A stretch of 64,000 bases of DNA from NCBI GenBank assembly GCA_003216275.1, contig QCJC01000002.1, forward strand, positions 124,001-188,000. Direction: 5' to 3'. Below the pieces are notes generated by a model. The model saw only the letters and a program-made list of their open reading frames with translations. It made no database searches and was not told the DNA's origin. Below are positions 49,180 to 59,623 of the stretch, one piece after another. The first letter of the stretch is position 1. Each line of letters opens with the position of its first letter. This DNA is from Prochlorococcus sp. AG-402-P18. Lineage in GTDB: Bacteria > Cyanobacteriota > Cyanobacteriia > PCC-6307 > Cyanobiaceae. The translations under genes and the position numbers were made by a program.

Positions 49180-49761
49180 TTAAATACCCTTTATTACCAC
49201 TGAGCCAGCTCTGAGGAGATTCCATCCCCCATCCTTCCATTCAACAACTGTGCTTGCCTTCCCCGATGAACTTGGCCAAGGGGTGGGACCAAGAATAGGA
49301 ACGCCTGGAAATTGAATCGCAGCTTGGAAAGCATCCTTTACTGGATTCTTTCCAGAAATATTTGCGCTAGTAGTTGCTAAAGGTCCTGTTCTTAAAAGGA
49401 GATCCCTTGCTAATTTTAATGCTGGTACTCTAAATCCTAAAGAGTTGGAAGTGGAATTTAAATTGTTGCCAAACTCTCCTGTTGTAGGCAAAACGATAGT
49501 TAAAGCGCCAGGCCAATAAAAATTAGCAATTTTCAACCCATCTTCAATTGCACAAGGATGTACTAATTCAAATAAATCTTCCAAACACCCTCCCATTAAT
49601 ATTAAAGGCTTATTTAAAGGTCTTTTTTTGATTTCCCAAATTTTCTTTGCATATTCAGGATAAGAGCAAAGTGCTGGCAATGTATCAGTAGGGAATATAC
49701 CTAAAGATCCATGATTTAACTTCGAAGCCAAATCAGAAATGTTTAATTGATTATTAATCAT
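49180..49761 (-). CDS. tsaC: Threonylcarbamoyl-AMP synthase (Sua5/YciO/YrdC)
   Basis: A 193-residue YrdC-domain enzyme that makes threonylcarbamoyl-AMP for the universal t6A37 tRNA modification. It shows GSLGIFPTDTLPALCSYPEY and then KKRPLNKPLILMGG (the KRP nucleotide loop), GFRVPALKLARDLLLRTGPL, ATTSANISGKNPVKD. I use the ATG at 49761 (MINNQLNISD); an ATG at 49785 would add eight residues and overlap prmC by 20 bases. It sits between prmC and the small membrane ORF on one operon. Confidence 0.92.
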   Translation of the reverse strand: MINNQLNISDLASKLNHGSLGIFPTDTLPALCSYPEYAKKIWEIKKRPLNKPLILMGGCLEDLFELVHPCAIEDGLKIANFYWPGALTIVLPTTGEFGNNLNSTSNSLGFRVPALKLARDLLLRTGPLATTSANISGKNPVKDAFQAAIQFPGVPILGPTPWPSSSGKASTVVEWKDGGWNLLRAGSVVIKGI

Positions 49762-49765
49762 TTTC

Positions 49766-50635
49766 TTATTTACGACATATTGCATAACGCTTTATTCCAC
49801 TTAAATCTTTTTCATAAGAAACATCTTTCATACCTAGACCCACCATGAAATTAATTATGTTCTCACTTTGATCATAATGATGTTCAAGAATCAACCATCC
49901 TCCTTTAGATAGACCTCTTAATGCACCAAATATAATTTTCTTAGAGGCATCCAAGCCATCATCGCCTCCATCCAAAGCTATAAGAGGCTCATGGTTTTTT
50001 ACGATTGGTTCTAGATTTGCAATTAAATTAGAAGGTATATAAGGAGGATTACTTAAAACCAAATCAAAACCTCCCCACCATGTCTTCAAAGGTTGCCACC
50101 AATCACCCAAAGCAAATTTTACATTTGCATTAGGAACTAGAGCACTTAAATTTCTTTTTGCTAGTTGAAGAGCGCTTTTACTAATGTCAACTGCGTGTCC
50201 TTCCCACTCTGGTAAAGATTTAGCTAAAGATACAGCTAATGGACCAGATCCTGTTCCAAGATCAGCCCATCTTCCATTAATTTTATTTTTCACTTTTTTC
50301 AAAGCAAAATCAATCAAAAATTCTGTTTCTTGCCTTGGTATTAAGGCCTCTGAAGAAACTTCCAACTCAAAATCTCTCCAAGGGCATTTAGAAACCAAAT
50401 ATTGAAGTGGTATTTGATCTTTTAAATGACTTGACCAAATCAGCTCTAATTCTTCAATTGCAACTTCTAGAAAAAAATCAATTTCAGGATTCAAAATTAT
50501 TTTCTGTAGTTTTGTCCAGGAAACTCCACCAGCAATATCGATAAGCCAATCTAAATCTACTTTTTTTCCACCTTTTAAAAGCATATTTTTTCTCCATTGA
50601 AGAAAGCTATTACCAGAGATAGAACTTAAAGTCAT
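49766..50635 (-). CDS. prmC: Peptide chain release factor N5-glutamine methyltransferase
   Basis: A 289-residue PrmC/HemK, methylating the GGQ glutamine of RF1 and RF2. The SAM site is in RWADLGTGSGPLAVSLAKSL and the catalytic motif DLVLSNPPYIPSNLIANLEP is intact; the N-terminal QYLVSKCPWRDFELEVSSEA and ALIPRQETEFLIDF segments are typical. The start overlaps the thioesterase stop by four bases, hence a coupled operon. tsaC follows. Confidence 0.95.
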   Translation of the reverse strand: MTLSSISGNSFLQWRKNMLLKGGKKVDLDWLIDIAGGVSWTKLQKIILNPEIDFFLEVAIEELELIWSSHLKDQIPLQYLVSKCPWRDFELEVSSEALIPRQETEFLIDFALKKVKNKINGRWADLGTGSGPLAVSLAKSLPEWEGHAVDISKSALQLAKRNLSALVPNANVKFALGDWWQPLKTWWGGFDLVLSNPPYIPSNLIANLEPIVKNHEPLIALDGGDDGLDASKKIIFGALRGLSKGGWLILEHHYDQSENIINFMVGLGMKDVSYEKDLSGIKRYAICRK

Positions 50636-51099
50636 AAAATTAGTGACTTATTAGAGCTTTCAGGACCTTGTTCCAAATATAAAAAAAATTTCTTAATTTT
50701 TGCAGGTAACTTCCTAACCAATTTTAGACAGTCGTTTCTTTTCTGTACAACAACCAATTCTATAATAGCTTCTGCGCCGATATCACCATTAGGTTTGAGG
50801 AATGAAGTCTGACATTTAAGTCTTAAGTTCTTTACTAGTTTAAATTCACTTATTAATTCAACTTTTTCACCATGCAGAAAAGATAGTTTGTACTTGATTT
50901 CAATTGAAATAACTGGTATTTCAAAACCTTCAAGAGAAAGATCGGAATATTCAACCCCAACTCTTTCTAATGCATCAATTCTACTCTCCTCTAAGAAATT
51001 AATATAACTTCCATGCCACATAACGCCGGCATGATCTGTATGTTGAGGAAGAACTTTCTTGGTTAATCTCCATGAATTTTTATTTTTTCTCTCAATCAA
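50632..51099 (-). CDS. Acyl-CoA thioesterase, 4HBT hot-dog family
   Basis: A 155-residue hot-dog fold thioesterase. The 4HBT signature HTDHAGVMWHGSYINFLEES (about 20-39) includes the catalytic Asp near D22; ISIEIKYKLSFLHGEKVELI is the conserved central strand. Relatives in cyanobacteria include the 1,4-dihydroxy-2-naphthoyl-CoA hydrolase of phylloquinone synthesis, a plausible role here, but other acyl-CoA substrates cannot be excluded. It is the first gene of the thioesterase-prmC-tsaC operon. Confidence 0.82.
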   Translation of the reverse strand: MIERKNKNSWRLTKKVLPQHTDHAGVMWHGSYINFLEESRIDALERVGVEYSDLSLEGFEIPVISIEIKYKLSFLHGEKVELISEFKLVKNLRLKCQTSFLKPNGDIGAEAIIELVVVQKRNDCLKLVRKLPAKIKKFFLYLEQGPESSNKSLIL

Positions 51100-51180
51100 A
51101 ATAAATTTAATTATCTTCAGCTATATAGTTCTATAAGAAAACATTAAACGCAATAGCCAAGAAAAATACCTCAATAAAAA

Positions 51181-51212
51181 CATTGATCTCAAGCTTATAC
51201 TTGAGATCAATG
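51181..51212 (-). terminator. Terminator of psbM
   Basis: CATTGATCTCAAG at 51181-51193 pairs with CTTGAGATCAATG at 51200-51212 over a six-base loop, with A/T runs at both ends. It lies 28 bases past the psbM stop on the minus strand. Confidence 0.85.
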
Positions 51213-51240
51213 TTTTTATTTTTCAGAAATCAATGATTGA

Positions 51241-51393
51241 TTACTTTTTAGGACTCAATCTACCCTTACTAGAATCGGAATAAAAGCTTGATTTCTCACC
51301 ATCACTGGTAGAGACAAACAAACCAATGAGAAAAATCGTTGGGACTCCAACGAATAAAAGACTTGCGGCAAAGCCAAAACTGGTGGTTTCCAT
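51241..51393 (-). CDS. psbM: Photosystem II reaction centre protein M
   Basis: A 50-residue PsbM, a single-helix subunit at the PSII dimer interface. It begins METTSFGFAASLLFVGVPTI and goes on FLIGLFVSTSDGEKSSFYS; the short hydrophilic tail is typical of Prochlorococcus. It is a monocistronic minus-strand gene with its own terminator, divergent from psbB across 488 bases. Confidence 0.93.
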   Translation of the reverse strand: METTSFGFAASLLFVGVPTIFLIGLFVSTSDGEKSSFYSDSSKGRLSPKK

Positions 51394-51881
51394 AACCTAG
51401 GTTTTTACTCAGAACAAAATTTTACTTCAATAAACTATATAGCTCATTTGCCTAAAACTGAGATTTGAATCAAAGACCCTGAGATTTTGTAATTTGCCGA
51501 AAAATATGGTTGAAGAATGCTTGATTTTCTTAAAAGTCTTTTTTTCTAAGAAATAATTTGAAAATGGTCAAACTAAACATGTTTTTTATGTGGTTTTAAA
51601 GCCAAATTTTTCATTTTTTTTAAATCTCGACTGATCAAAAACGAGAAAAATTACAAAATCAATTTAAATTTCAAAATTTCTTTTTTTTTTATTTTTTTTA
51701 GCAATAGTCAGTCCACGACTGCTTATTTAGCAATTCAGGTCATTCACAAGCTGCAGGTTTTCCACAAATAGTGTCAAAAGTCATTTCAGGTATCTCCATC
51801 CTGTGCATTAACTCAAGCAATACCATTTACGATCATGCGAGTCTTGCTGCATTAAGCAGCTTCGTTATACGAACCTGACCC
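51394..51881. other. psbM-psbB divergent spacer
   Basis: A 488-base AT-rich region with several long T runs near 51680-51700. It must hold the promoters of both photosystem II genes. Near psbB a small hairpin GCTGC-ATTAA-GCAGC at 51846-51860 lies about 20 bases before the start codon and could affect translation. No ORF is supported here. Confidence 0.5.
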
Positions 51882-53405
51882 ATGGGATTGCCCTGGTATC
51901 GGGTGCACACAGTCGTTATCAACGACCCTGGCCGCCTCTTGGCCGTGCACCTCATGCATACTGCTTTGTTAGCCGGCTGGGCCGGCTCAATGGCCTTATA
52001 TGAATTGGCCATTTTTGATCCATCTGATCCAATACTTAATCCAATGTGGCGCCAAGGCATGTATGTCATGCCCTTTATGGCTCGGCTTGGAATTACAGGT
52101 AGTTGGAACGGATGGGATATTACCGGTGCAACCGGAGTCGACCCAGGTTTCTGGAGCTTCGAAGGGGTTGCTGCAGCTCATATAGTTTTCAGTGGTCTTT
52201 TGATGCTTGCTGCCGTATGGCACTGGACTTACTGGGATCTTGAATTGTGGGAAGACTCCCGCACTGGAGAACCAGCTTTGGATCTTCCAAGAATATTTGG
52301 AATTCATCTTTTCTTAGCTGGTTTAACCTGTTTTGGATTTGGAGCATTCCACTGTTCAACCGTTGGTATATGGGTTTCTGACCCATATGGGCTAACTGGT
52401 CACGTTGAAAAAGTTGCTCCTGTTTGGGGTGCTGAAGGGTTTAACCCGTTCAATGCAGGTGGAATTGTTGCTAATCACATTGGTGCAGGACTTTTAGGAA
52501 TAATTGGTGGAATATTCCATATCACCAATAGACCTGGAGAAAGGCTTTATAGAGCCTTAAAGCTAGGAAGTCTCGAAGGCGTTCTTGCTAGTGCACTAGC
52601 TGCTGTACTGTTTGTATCTTTTGTAGTCGCAGGAACAATGTGGTATGGCTCAGCTACTACACCTGTTGAGTTATTTGGTCCAACAAGATACCAATGGGAT
52701 TCTGGTTATTTCAAAACTGAAATAAACCGAAGAGTTCAAGAGTCAATAAATGATGGTTCTTCAAAAGCTCAAGCTTATGAAGCTATACCAGAGCAACTTG
52801 CTTTTTATGACTACGTTGGGAATAGTCCTGCTAAAGGGGGTCTATTTAGAGTTGGAGCAATGGTTAATGGCGATGGTGTACCAAGTGGTTGGCAAGGTCA
52901 CATCTCATTTACAGATAACGATGGTAATGATTTAGAAGTAAGAAGAATTCCAAACTTCTTTGAAAACTTCCCTGTCATTCTTGAAGATAAAGATGGCAAC
53001 GTCAAAGCTGACATTCCTTTCCGTCGTGCAGAAGCTAAGTATTCCATTGAGCAAACTGGAGTAACAGCTACTGTTTATGGCGGTGAGCTAAATGGACAAA
53101 CATTTACTGACCCAGTAGTTGTTAAACGTCTCGCAAGAAAGGCTCAACTTGGAGAAGCCTTCAAGTTTGACAGAGATCGTTACAAGTCAGATGGTGTTTT
53201 CAGAAGCTCTCCTAGAGCTTGGTTCACTTATGCACACTTGTGCTTTGGCTTGTTGTTCTTATTTGGGCACTGGTGGCACGCCGCAAGAACCCTATTTGGT
53301 GACAGATTCTCAGGAATAGACCCTGAGCTTGGTGATCAAGTAGAGTTTGGTCTTTTCAAGAAGCTTGGAGACGAATCAACCCGTCGAGTCCCTGGTCGAG
53401 CCTAA
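51882..53405 (+). CDS. psbB: Photosystem II CP47 chlorophyll protein
   Basis: A 507-residue CP47, the inner antenna protein of PSII with six membrane helices and about a dozen chlorophyll-binding histidines. It begins [20 protein letters not shown], with [20 protein letters not shown], and ends with [20 protein letters not shown]. The large lumenal loop between helices V and VI is at about residues 260-430. Length matches the family. psbT follows 34 bases downstream and shares its terminator. Confidence 0.98.
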   Translation: MGLPWYRVHTVVINDPGRLLAVHLMHTALLAGWAGSMALYELAIFDPSDPILNPMWRQGMYVMPFMARLGITGSWNGWDITGATGVDPGFWSFEGVAAAHIVFSGLLMLAAVWHWTYWDLELWEDSRTGEPALDLPRIFGIHLFLAGLTCFGFGAFHCSTVGIWVSDPYGLTGHVEKVAPVWGAEGFNPFNAGGIVANHIGAGLLGIIGGIFHITNRPGERLYRALKLGSLEGVLASALAAVLFVSFVVAGTMWYGSATTPVELFGPTRYQWDSGYFKTEINRRVQESINDGSSKAQAYEAIPEQLAFYDYVGNSPAKGGLFRVGAMVNGDGVPSGWQGHISFTDNDGNDLEVRRIPNFFENFPVILEDKDGNVKADIPFRRAEAKYSIEQTGVTATVYGGELNGQTFTDPVVVKRLARKAQLGEAFKFDRDRYKSDGVFRSSPRAWFTYAHLCFGLLFLFGHWWHAARTLFGDRFSGIDPELGDQVEFGLFKKLGDESTRRVPGRA

Positions 53406-53439
53406 ATCAGGAATCCTTAATCCTTTACCGAGTACTTAG

Positions 53440-53535
53440 ATGGAAGCTTTCTCCTACGTGCTAATTCTTACTTTGGCACTTGTAACCCTCTTCTTTGCTG
53501 TCGCCTTTCGTGATCCTCCGAAGTACGACAAATAA
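53440..53535 (+). CDS. psbT: Photosystem II protein T
   Basis: A 31-residue Psb[21 protein letters not shown] then [11 protein letters not shown], a single helix that lies at the dimer interface near the QA side of PSII. It is 34 bases after psbB and followed at once by a strong terminator, so psbB-psbT is a two-gene operon. Confidence 0.95.
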
Positions 53536-53583
53536 AAGATATAAAAAAGGCTCTGAAAAATCAGGGCCTTTTTTATATCTTTT
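53536..53583 (+). terminator. Terminator of psbB-psbT
   Basis: A long stem with arms AAGATATAAAAAAGGCTCTGA and TCAGGGCCTTTTTTATATCTT, differing only by one G-T, with an A-rich loop. It begins right at the psbT stop codon and is followed by T-rich DNA. Confidence 0.85.
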
Positions 53584-53724
53584 ATTTCTAGCTCAATAAA
53601 TTAATCAACTTATTAGATTAAATAAAAATATTTTAAGCAATCAAAAAGTAGATTTATTTAATCTACCCCTTCTCAGAAGCCAAATAAATGTTTAAAGTTA
53701 GTTAAACCAATTGAAAAGGCCTGC

Positions 53725-54204
53725 ATGCAGTGCCCATCTTGCCAAAATACTGACAGCCGAGTTCTGGAATCACGTTCGGCTGACTCCGGAAGAAGCGTAA
53801 GGAGAAGAAGGGAGTGCTTAAATTGCGACTTCCGCTTTACTACTTATGAAAGAGTAGAAACTGCGCCAATTACTGTGTTAAAGAGAAATGGAGCTAAAGA
53901 ATTATTTAATCGAAGTAAAATAATTAATGGTTTAAATAGAGCTTGCGAAAAGACACTTATTAATTCATCTAAAATTGAACTAATTGTTGATGACATAGAG
54001 GGAGCGCTTCAACAGAGTATACGCAAAGAGATTGAAACAATTGAAATTGGAGAAATGGTACTTGCTCAACTAAAAGATATTAACGAAGTCGCATATATTA
54101 GATTTGCTTCAGTTTATAGGCAATTTCATGGAATTAATGACTTTATTGCCACCCTTGATTCATTAAAACCTCTAAAAAAACAAAGCTTGGCATCAGTTGT
54201 TTAA
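53725..54204 (+). CDS. nrdR: Transcriptional repressor NrdR
   Basis: A 159-residue NrdR, a repressor of ribonucleotide reductase genes controlled by dATP/ATP. It has a zinc ribbon ([17 protein letters not shown] then [20 protein letters not shown]) and an ATP-cone (about residues 45-140, with [20 protein letters not shown]). Lengths and spacing are normal. Confidence 0.96.
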   Translation: MQCPSCQNTDSRVLESRSADSGRSVRRRRECLNCDFRFTTYERVETAPITVLKRNGAKELFNRSKIINGLNRACEKTLINSSKIELIVDDIEGALQQSIRKEIETIEIGEMVLAQLKDINEVAYIRFASVYRQFHGINDFIATLDSLKPLKKQSLASVV

Positions 54205-54306
54205 CTAGAAAGACCTATCCATAAAGTACAATTTAGATTCAAGATGGTCGGCGGGCCATTTTGTGTTTCTTTCGTACTGTCATAAAAGGCAGACCGCCAA
54301 TCAAGC

Positions 54307-55416
54307 ATGTCTGAAAACCCTGCAAGCAAAGTTCAAGAAAAAAATCCTGAAAAAGAAAACTCAATATCAGATGAAGTTATCTCAAGCAGTGAAAGCAAAG
54401 AATTTGAAGATAATTCTATTAATGAATTAAAAGAGGAAGATAATCCTAAAAATATTCCCCCAGCTGACGACCCAATTAGCAGGGTTAATAAAAATGATCT
54501 AGAAAGTGCAGGTTTCACTCTTGATGAATTTGCATCATTACTAGGTAAATATGATTACAACTTTAAACCTGGCGACATAGTCAATGGAACTGTTTTTGCT
54601 CTTGAATCCAAAGGAGCAATGATAGACATTGGAGCTAAGACGGCAGCTTTTATGCCTATGCAAGAAGTATCAATAAATAGAGTTGAAGGATTAAGTGATG
54701 TACTCCAACCTTCTGAAATTAGAGAATTTTTCATAATGAGTGAGGAGAATGAAGATGGTCAATTATCCTTATCAATAAGACGAATTGAGTATCAACGTGC
54801 TTGGGAAAGAGTTAGGCAATTACAAAAGGAAGATGCAACAATTTATTCTGAGGTTTTTGCTACTAATCGAGGAGGAGCACTTGTAAGAGTAGAGGGACTT
54901 AGAGGCTTTATTCCTGGTTCTCATATAAGTACTAGAAAGGCGAAAGAAGAATTAGTTGCTGATTTCTTACCATTAAAGTTTTTAGAGGTTGATGAAGAAA
55001 GAAATAGGCTTGTTCTAAGTCATCGCAGAGCCCTAGTTGAAAGGAAAATGAATCGTCTTGAGGTTGGTGAAGTTGTTGTAGGAGCAGTAAGAGGAATAAA
55101 GCCTTATGGAGCATTTATAGATATAGGAGGGGTCAGTGGACTACTTCATATTTCTGAAATCAGCCATGAACATATTGAGACTCCTCACTCAGTTCTAAAT
55201 GTCAATGATCAAATGAAGGTAATGATAATAGATCTTGACGCTGAAAGAGGAAGGATTTCCTTATCAACTAAAGCGCTTGAACCAGAGCCTGGCGATATGC
55301 TCACTGATCCTCAAAAAGTGTTCGATAAGGCCGAGGAAATGGCTGCCAGATACAAACAAATGCTACTTGAACAAGCTGAAGAAGGAGAAGATCCTATTGC
55401 AGTAATGACTATTTAA
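54307..55416 (+). CDS. rpsA: 30S ribosomal protein S1
   Basis: A 369-residue S1 with three S1/OB domains after an acidic N-terminal extension (about residues 1-75): repeat one from GDIVNGTVFALESKGAMIDI, repeat two near EVFATNRGGALVRVEGLRGF, repeat three near GAVRGIKPYGAFIDIGGVSG. Cyanobacterial S1 has fewer domains than E. coli (six), so this is full length. It promotes mRNA binding to the 30S subunit. HAD hydrolase and metK follow on the same strand. Confidence 0.95.
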   Translation: MSENPASKVQEKNPEKENSISDEVISSSESKEFEDNSINELKEEDNPKNIPPADDPISRVNKNDLESAGFTLDEFASLLGKYDYNFKPGDIVNGTVFALESKGAMIDIGAKTAAFMPMQEVSINRVEGLSDVLQPSEIREFFIMSEENEDGQLSLSIRRIEYQRAWERVRQLQKEDATIYSEVFATNRGGALVRVEGLRGFIPGSHISTRKAKEELVADFLPLKFLEVDEERNRLVLSHRRALVERKMNRLEVGEVVVGAVRGIKPYGAFIDIGGVSGLLHISEISHEHIETPHSVLNVNDQMKVMIIDLDAERGRISLSTKALEPEPGDMLTDPQKVFDKAEEMAARYKQMLLEQAEEGEDPIAVMTI

Positions 55417-55432
55417 TTATTCACTTATTAAA

Positions 55433-56221
55433 ATGGCGGAGCTGTTAATAAGGAATAGTTCTGTAGGATTCATTAAGTTATTCATATTTGACAAAGATGG
55501 AACTCTCTCCAATAGTGAAGACTACTTAGTAAAACTTGCAAAAACACGAATAAAATTTTCAGCGGTCAAATTAGCTAATTTAAAAATAAACAAAATAAAA
55601 ATTTGGTTATTAATAAAATTACTTACTTATATTTATGGATTAAAGAATAATAGTATTTCTGCAAATGGTCTAATGGCGATAGCCTCAAGAGATCAAAATA
55701 TTATATCTACAGCTACAGTATTTTCATTAATTGGTTTTGATTGGTTTACGTCATTCTCAATAACTAAACAAATCTTTGAGGATGTAGATATTTTTCTGTC
55801 TAATAAAAAAGAATCTAATCTGAGAATTAAGCCATTAGTTACAGGTGCATTAGATCTATTAATTGCTCTAAGAAATGAAGAGGTTTCGATAGCATTAATG
55901 ACAAATGATACAAAAGTAGGGACAGAAGAATTTATTTGCGTAAATAAATTAGATGGTATCTTTGATTATCTTTGGAGTGCTGAGAGTAAGCCTTCGAAAC
56001 CAAACCCTATGGCAGTTATAGAACTTTGCAAAAAGATGAACTGCAAACCTTCAGAAACTGCTCTTATCTCAGATGCAGATACTGATTTAAAAATGGCCAA
56101 AGATGCTGATATACCAATCGTAATAGGATTTCTAGGTGGATGGGAAAATCCACCTACACTTACTGAACATCATTTAATTATCGAAAAATTAAATGAATTA
56201 AAGATTCAGAGAAACACCTAA
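55433..56221 (+). CDS. HAD-superfamily hydrolase
   Basis: A 262-residue HAD hydrolase: motif I FIFDKDGTLSNSEDYL (nucleophile Asp about 19), a helical cap of about 90 residues, motif II in IALMTNDTKVG, motif III Lys in ESKPSKPNPM and motif IV LISDADTDLKMAKDADIPIV. This resembles phosphoglycolate phosphatase-type enzymes, but the substrate is unknown. It is AT-rich and lies 16 bases after rpsA and 24 before metK, so probably co-transcribed. Confidence 0.85.
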   Translation: MAELLIRNSSVGFIKLFIFDKDGTLSNSEDYLVKLAKTRIKFSAVKLANLKINKIKIWLLIKLLTYIYGLKNNSISANGLMAIASRDQNIISTATVFSLIGFDWFTSFSITKQIFEDVDIFLSNKKESNLRIKPLVTGALDLLIALRNEEVSIALMTNDTKVGTEEFICVNKLDGIFDYLWSAESKPSKPNPMAVIELCKKMNCKPSETALISDADTDLKMAKDADIPIVIGFLGGWENPPTLTEHHLIIEKLNELKIQRNT

Positions 56222-56245
56222 AGTATTATTCAATTCAGATTTCCA

Positions 56246-57475
56246 ATGAGTAGATACGTTTTCACCTCTGAATCAGTAACAGAAGGTCATCCTGACAAAA
56301 TTTGCGATCAAATAAGTGATGCTATTTTAGATGCACTTTTGGCTGCAGATCCAACGAGTAGGGTTGCTTGTGAAGCAGTCGTGAATACTGGGCTATGTCT
56401 TATAACTGGAGAAATCACATCTAAAGCCGAAGTTGACTTCAACAAACTTGTTAGAGAAGTCATCAGAAATATTGGTTATGAAGGCTCAAATGCTGGAGGA
56501 TTTGACTCTAATAGTTGTGCTGTCTTAGTTGCACTGGATCAACAATCATCTGACATTGCTCAAGGAGTAGATGAAGCTGAAGACCATTCAACTGATCCGC
56601 TTGATCAAGTTGGCGCAGGTGATCAAGGAATCATGTTTGGATTTGCTTGTGATGAAACTCCTGAACTTATGCCACTTCCAATAAGTCTCGCTCACCGATT
56701 AGCTAGAAGATTGGCAATAGTAAGGCACCAAAAATTAATTGATTATCTTTTACCTGATGGAAAGACCCAGGTTAGTGTTTCTTATGAAGACGGTGCTCCC
56801 TCCTTCATAGATACAATACTTATATCTACTCAACACAAATCAGAGATTGCTGGAATAACTCTTGAAGAAGAAATCCAAAAAAAAATTGCAGCCGATCTAT
56901 GGAAATTTGTTGTTGAACCTGCTACCGAAGACTTACCTTTAAAACCATCAAAGAAATTAACTCGGTTCTTAGTTAATCCGACAGGAAAATTTGTTATTGG
57001 GGGGCCTCAAGGCGATGCAGGCCTTACAGGTCGAAAAATAATTGTTGACACATATGGTGGATATGCTCGTCATGGAGGAGGTGCTTTTTCTGGTAAAGAC
57101 CCTACAAAAGTTGATAGATCGGCAGCATATGCTGCCAGATTTGTAGCGAAAGCACTAGTGGCAGCAAAACTTGCAAAGAAAGTAGAAGTTCAACTTAGCT
57201 ATGCAATCGGTGTAGCAAAACCTGTATCAATACTGGTTGAGTCTTATGGAACTGGCAAAGTTTCAGACGCTGAATTAACTCAAATAGTTCAAGAACAATT
57301 TGATCTCAGACCTGGTGCAATTATAAAATCTTTTAATCTACAACAACTCCCAAGAATGAGAGGGGGACGTTTTTATAGAGATATTGCAGCATATGGACAT
57401 TTTGGTAGAACAGATATTGTTCTTCCATGGGAGGATGTGTCTGAAAAAGCGAAAGAATTAAGCGTTCTTATTTAA
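56246..57475 (+). CDS. metK: S-adenosylmethionine synthetase
   Basis: A 409-residue MetK making SAM from methionine and ATP. It has [20 protein letters not shown] (about 5-24), the [10 protein letters not shown] motif, [40 protein letters not shown] and the C-terminal [20 protein letters not shown]. Length fits the cyanobacterial form. Methionine supplied by the transsulfuration enzymes at the other end of the window would feed it. Confidence 0.98.
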   Translation: MSRYVFTSESVTEGHPDKICDQISDAILDALLAADPTSRVACEAVVNTGLCLITGEITSKAEVDFNKLVREVIRNIGYEGSNAGGFDSNSCAVLVALDQQSSDIAQGVDEAEDHSTDPLDQVGAGDQGIMFGFACDETPELMPLPISLAHRLARRLAIVRHQKLIDYLLPDGKTQVSVSYEDGAPSFIDTILISTQHKSEIAGITLEEEIQKKIAADLWKFVVEPATEDLPLKPSKKLTRFLVNPTGKFVIGGPQGDAGLTGRKIIVDTYGGYARHGGGAFSGKDPTKVDRSAAYAARFVAKALVAAKLAKKVEVQLSYAIGVAKPVSILVESYGTGKVSDAELTQIVQEQFDLRPGAIIKSFNLQQLPRMRGGRFYRDIAAYGHFGRTDIVLPWEDVSEKAKELSVLI

Positions 57476-57495
57476 AAATATTTTTTTCAATCTTA

Positions 57496-58731
57496 ATGCG
57501 AAATAGTTCACTTGCTCTTGGGATAGATCTTGGTACTTCTGGGGTAAGGATTGCAATTATTAATACTCAAAAGGAAATATTGCATAAATCATCAATGCAA
57601 TACTCAGTTGGTATTGAGAGATGGGAGGACTGGCTTGACTGCAGCAAAGCTTTAATCAAAAAGATACCAAAAGTACTAAAAGAGAATTTAGCCTCTTGTG
57701 CTATCGCAGGAACATCTGGAACACTTTTAGCTTGCAAACCAGATGGAGAACCTATTGGTAAAGCCTTGCCTTACTTCTTATCCTATCCCGAATATTCAAA
57801 TGAAATTTCTAAACTCTTCGAGACAGAGTGTTCAGCCTCAAGCTCTTCTGGAAGTGTTGCTAGAGCCTTAAAACTTTTAGAATCACATGGAAATGAAATA
57901 ATTTTAAGGCACCAGGCAGATTGGCTTAGTGGATGGCTTATCAATAATTGGAGTTGGGGTGAAGAAAGTAATAATTTAAGAATTGGTTGGGATATTTCTA
58001 AGAATTCATGGCCTGAAACTTTTAAAAGTTTAAAATGGTTAAATTGCCTTCCAAAAATAATTTCTTCAGGTCAAATAATGGGGGTAATCTCTGCTACAAA
58101 AGCAAATGAATTCGACTTACCTCATAATCTAAAAGTAATAGCAGGCACAACAGATTCTAATGCAGGTGTTTTAGCAACTTTCCCAAATAAAAATGATGGT
58201 ATTACAATACTTGGTAGTACTATTGTAATTAAAAAATTCGTTAAGAAACCTCTTTTAGGTAAAGGAATATCAAATCATAAAGTATTAGGAAGTTGGCTCT
58301 CTGGAGGAGCATCTAATGCAGGTGCTGCAATACTTCTTGATTTTTTTAATCTAGAATATATAGAAGAATTAAGCAATCAGATAAATCCTATGAAAGAGTC
58401 AGGTATAGATCTTCTACCCCTATCAAAAAAAGGGGAAAGGTTTCCAATCGATGATCCAAATCTACTACCGAATCTCAACCCAAGGCCCGTAAGTGATGTT
58501 CTTTATCTACATGCAATATTCGAAGGTTTAGCAAAAATAGAGGCTCAGGGTTGGGCAAAGCTAAATGAATTAGGAGCTGATCACCCAAGACAAATAATTA
58601 CTATTGGAGGAGGTGCAAAAAATATTACTTGGAAAAAGATAAGAGAAAGAGAAATAGGAATACCAATTAAAATTTGTAATAGGCCTCCTGCGGCAGGAGT
58701 AGCAAGTATTGCAATAAATACCTTACATTAA
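57496..58731 (+). CDS. FGGY-family carbohydrate kinase
   Basis: A 411-residue sugar kinase of the FGGY family. The N-terminal nucleotide-phosphate loop is ALGIDLGTSGVRIAIIN (about 6-22); the second domain has AGTTDSNAGVLATF and the adenosine motif IITIGGGAKNITWKKI. It resembles cyanobacterial and plant ribulokinase/xylulokinase-like proteins, for which D-ribulose has been reported; the substrate here is not determined. It follows metK by 20 bases. Confidence 0.85.
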   Translation: MRNSSLALGIDLGTSGVRIAIINTQKEILHKSSMQYSVGIERWEDWLDCSKALIKKIPKVLKENLASCAIAGTSGTLLACKPDGEPIGKALPYFLSYPEYSNEISKLFETECSASSSSGSVARALKLLESHGNEIILRHQADWLSGWLINNWSWGEESNNLRIGWDISKNSWPETFKSLKWLNCLPKIISSGQIMGVISATKANEFDLPHNLKVIAGTTDSNAGVLATFPNKNDGITILGSTIVIKKFVKKPLLGKGISNHKVLGSWLSGGASNAGAAILLDFFNLEYIEELSNQINPMKESGIDLLPLSKKGERFPIDDPNLLPNLNPRPVSDVLYLHAIFEGLAKIEAQGWAKLNELGADHPRQIITIGGGAKNITWKKIREREIGIPIKICNRPPAAGVASIAINTLH

Positions 58732-58838
58732 AATCTTTAAGAACTTTCTTTAAATTCGAAGAAAAACCTAAACAAAACAAACAAATTATAGATCGAGTAA
58801 TTTAGAATTTATTTTATATTTAGCTTTGATCAATCATC

Positions 58839-59108
58839 ATGAGCTTGGAACCAATTACGGAAGATTCAAGTACACGAATATGCAACCATATGAATCAAGA
58901 TCACCCTGATGCAGTAAAAGCATATGCAAAATATTATGGAAAAATTAAAACTTTTAAATCAGCAAAAATGATAAGCCTATCCCCAGAATCAATTGAACTA
59001 GCAATTGATGACCTAAACATAGAGATAAAATTCGATCATATTCTTAAAGACTGCTCAGATGCCCATAAAACTTTGGTCAGAATGATTAAATCCATTCCAT
59101 CGACCTAA
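58839..59108 (+). CDS. DUF2470 domain protein
   Basis: An 89-residue DUF2470 protein. ICNHMNQDHPDAVKAYAKYY (about 14-33) contains the conserved HMNxDH motif that in heme-utilisation proteins of the same superfamily contacts heme, and FDHILKDCSDAHKTLVRMIK is the C-terminal helix. It would be a single-domain version; a heme or tetrapyrrole role is inferred only. It stands alone after the FGGY kinase. Confidence 0.82.
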   Translation: MSLEPITEDSSTRICNHMNQDHPDAVKAYAKYYGKIKTFKSAKMISLSPESIELAIDDLNIEIKFDHILKDCSDAHKTLVRMIKSIPST

Positions 59109-59248
59109 ATGAACCACTCATAAACAAAAAAATTTAGATTTCTTTATTTTCTGTCTCAACCTTAAAAATTGAATCAAAGAAAATTAAGGGAATTTCATTT
59201 TTTTTTTCAATAAGGTACGAACGTATTGTTAGATTATTAGAGGTTCAA

Positions 59249-59321
59249 GCCGGGATAGCTCAGTTGGTAGAGCAGGCGACTGAAAATCGCCGTGTCCCCA
59301 GTTCAAATCTGGGTCCTGGCA
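59249..59321 (+). tRNA. tRNA-Phe (GAA)
   Basis: A 73-base tRNA with GCCGGGA/TCCTGGC acceptor (one G-T), GCTCAGTTGGTAGAGC D arm, GCGAC-TGAAAAT-CGC anticodon arm (GAA) and CCCAGTTCAAATCTGGG T arm; discriminator A. It lies downstream of the DUF2470 gene. Confidence 0.97.
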
Positions 59322-59623
59322 CCTCCCTCTTCTGAATGCAGGGGCAAATGTTTTGAAGCCCAATTTCAAAGATAAATAATTTGTCTTATAAACATGTTTT
59401 ATAAAGACTTGAGTCAAACAGTGATCTTTTTGAGCAGGATACTTTGGATCTAATTTGTTGGGTTTGTGAGCATTGTTAAACTTCTTTAGGGATTATTAAA
59501 CACATCTGAATGAATCTGAAGAAATCCGTTTATTACAAAATCGCATAAGAGTTGATAATACAAGCTCAAAAAAAAAGATTATTTCGATCTTGAGTTAGCA
59601 TAAATAAACTTAGTAGTTAAGAG
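59322..59623. other. Spacer after tRNA-Phe
   Basis: A 302-base AT-rich spacer. A 62-codon minus-strand frame across tRNA-Phe is an antisense artefact of the tRNA. No other gene or clear terminator is seen. Confidence 0.35.

Noticed and set aside
59229-59417. 62-codon minus-strand frame over tRNA-Phe
   Set aside because: Antisense tRNA artefact.
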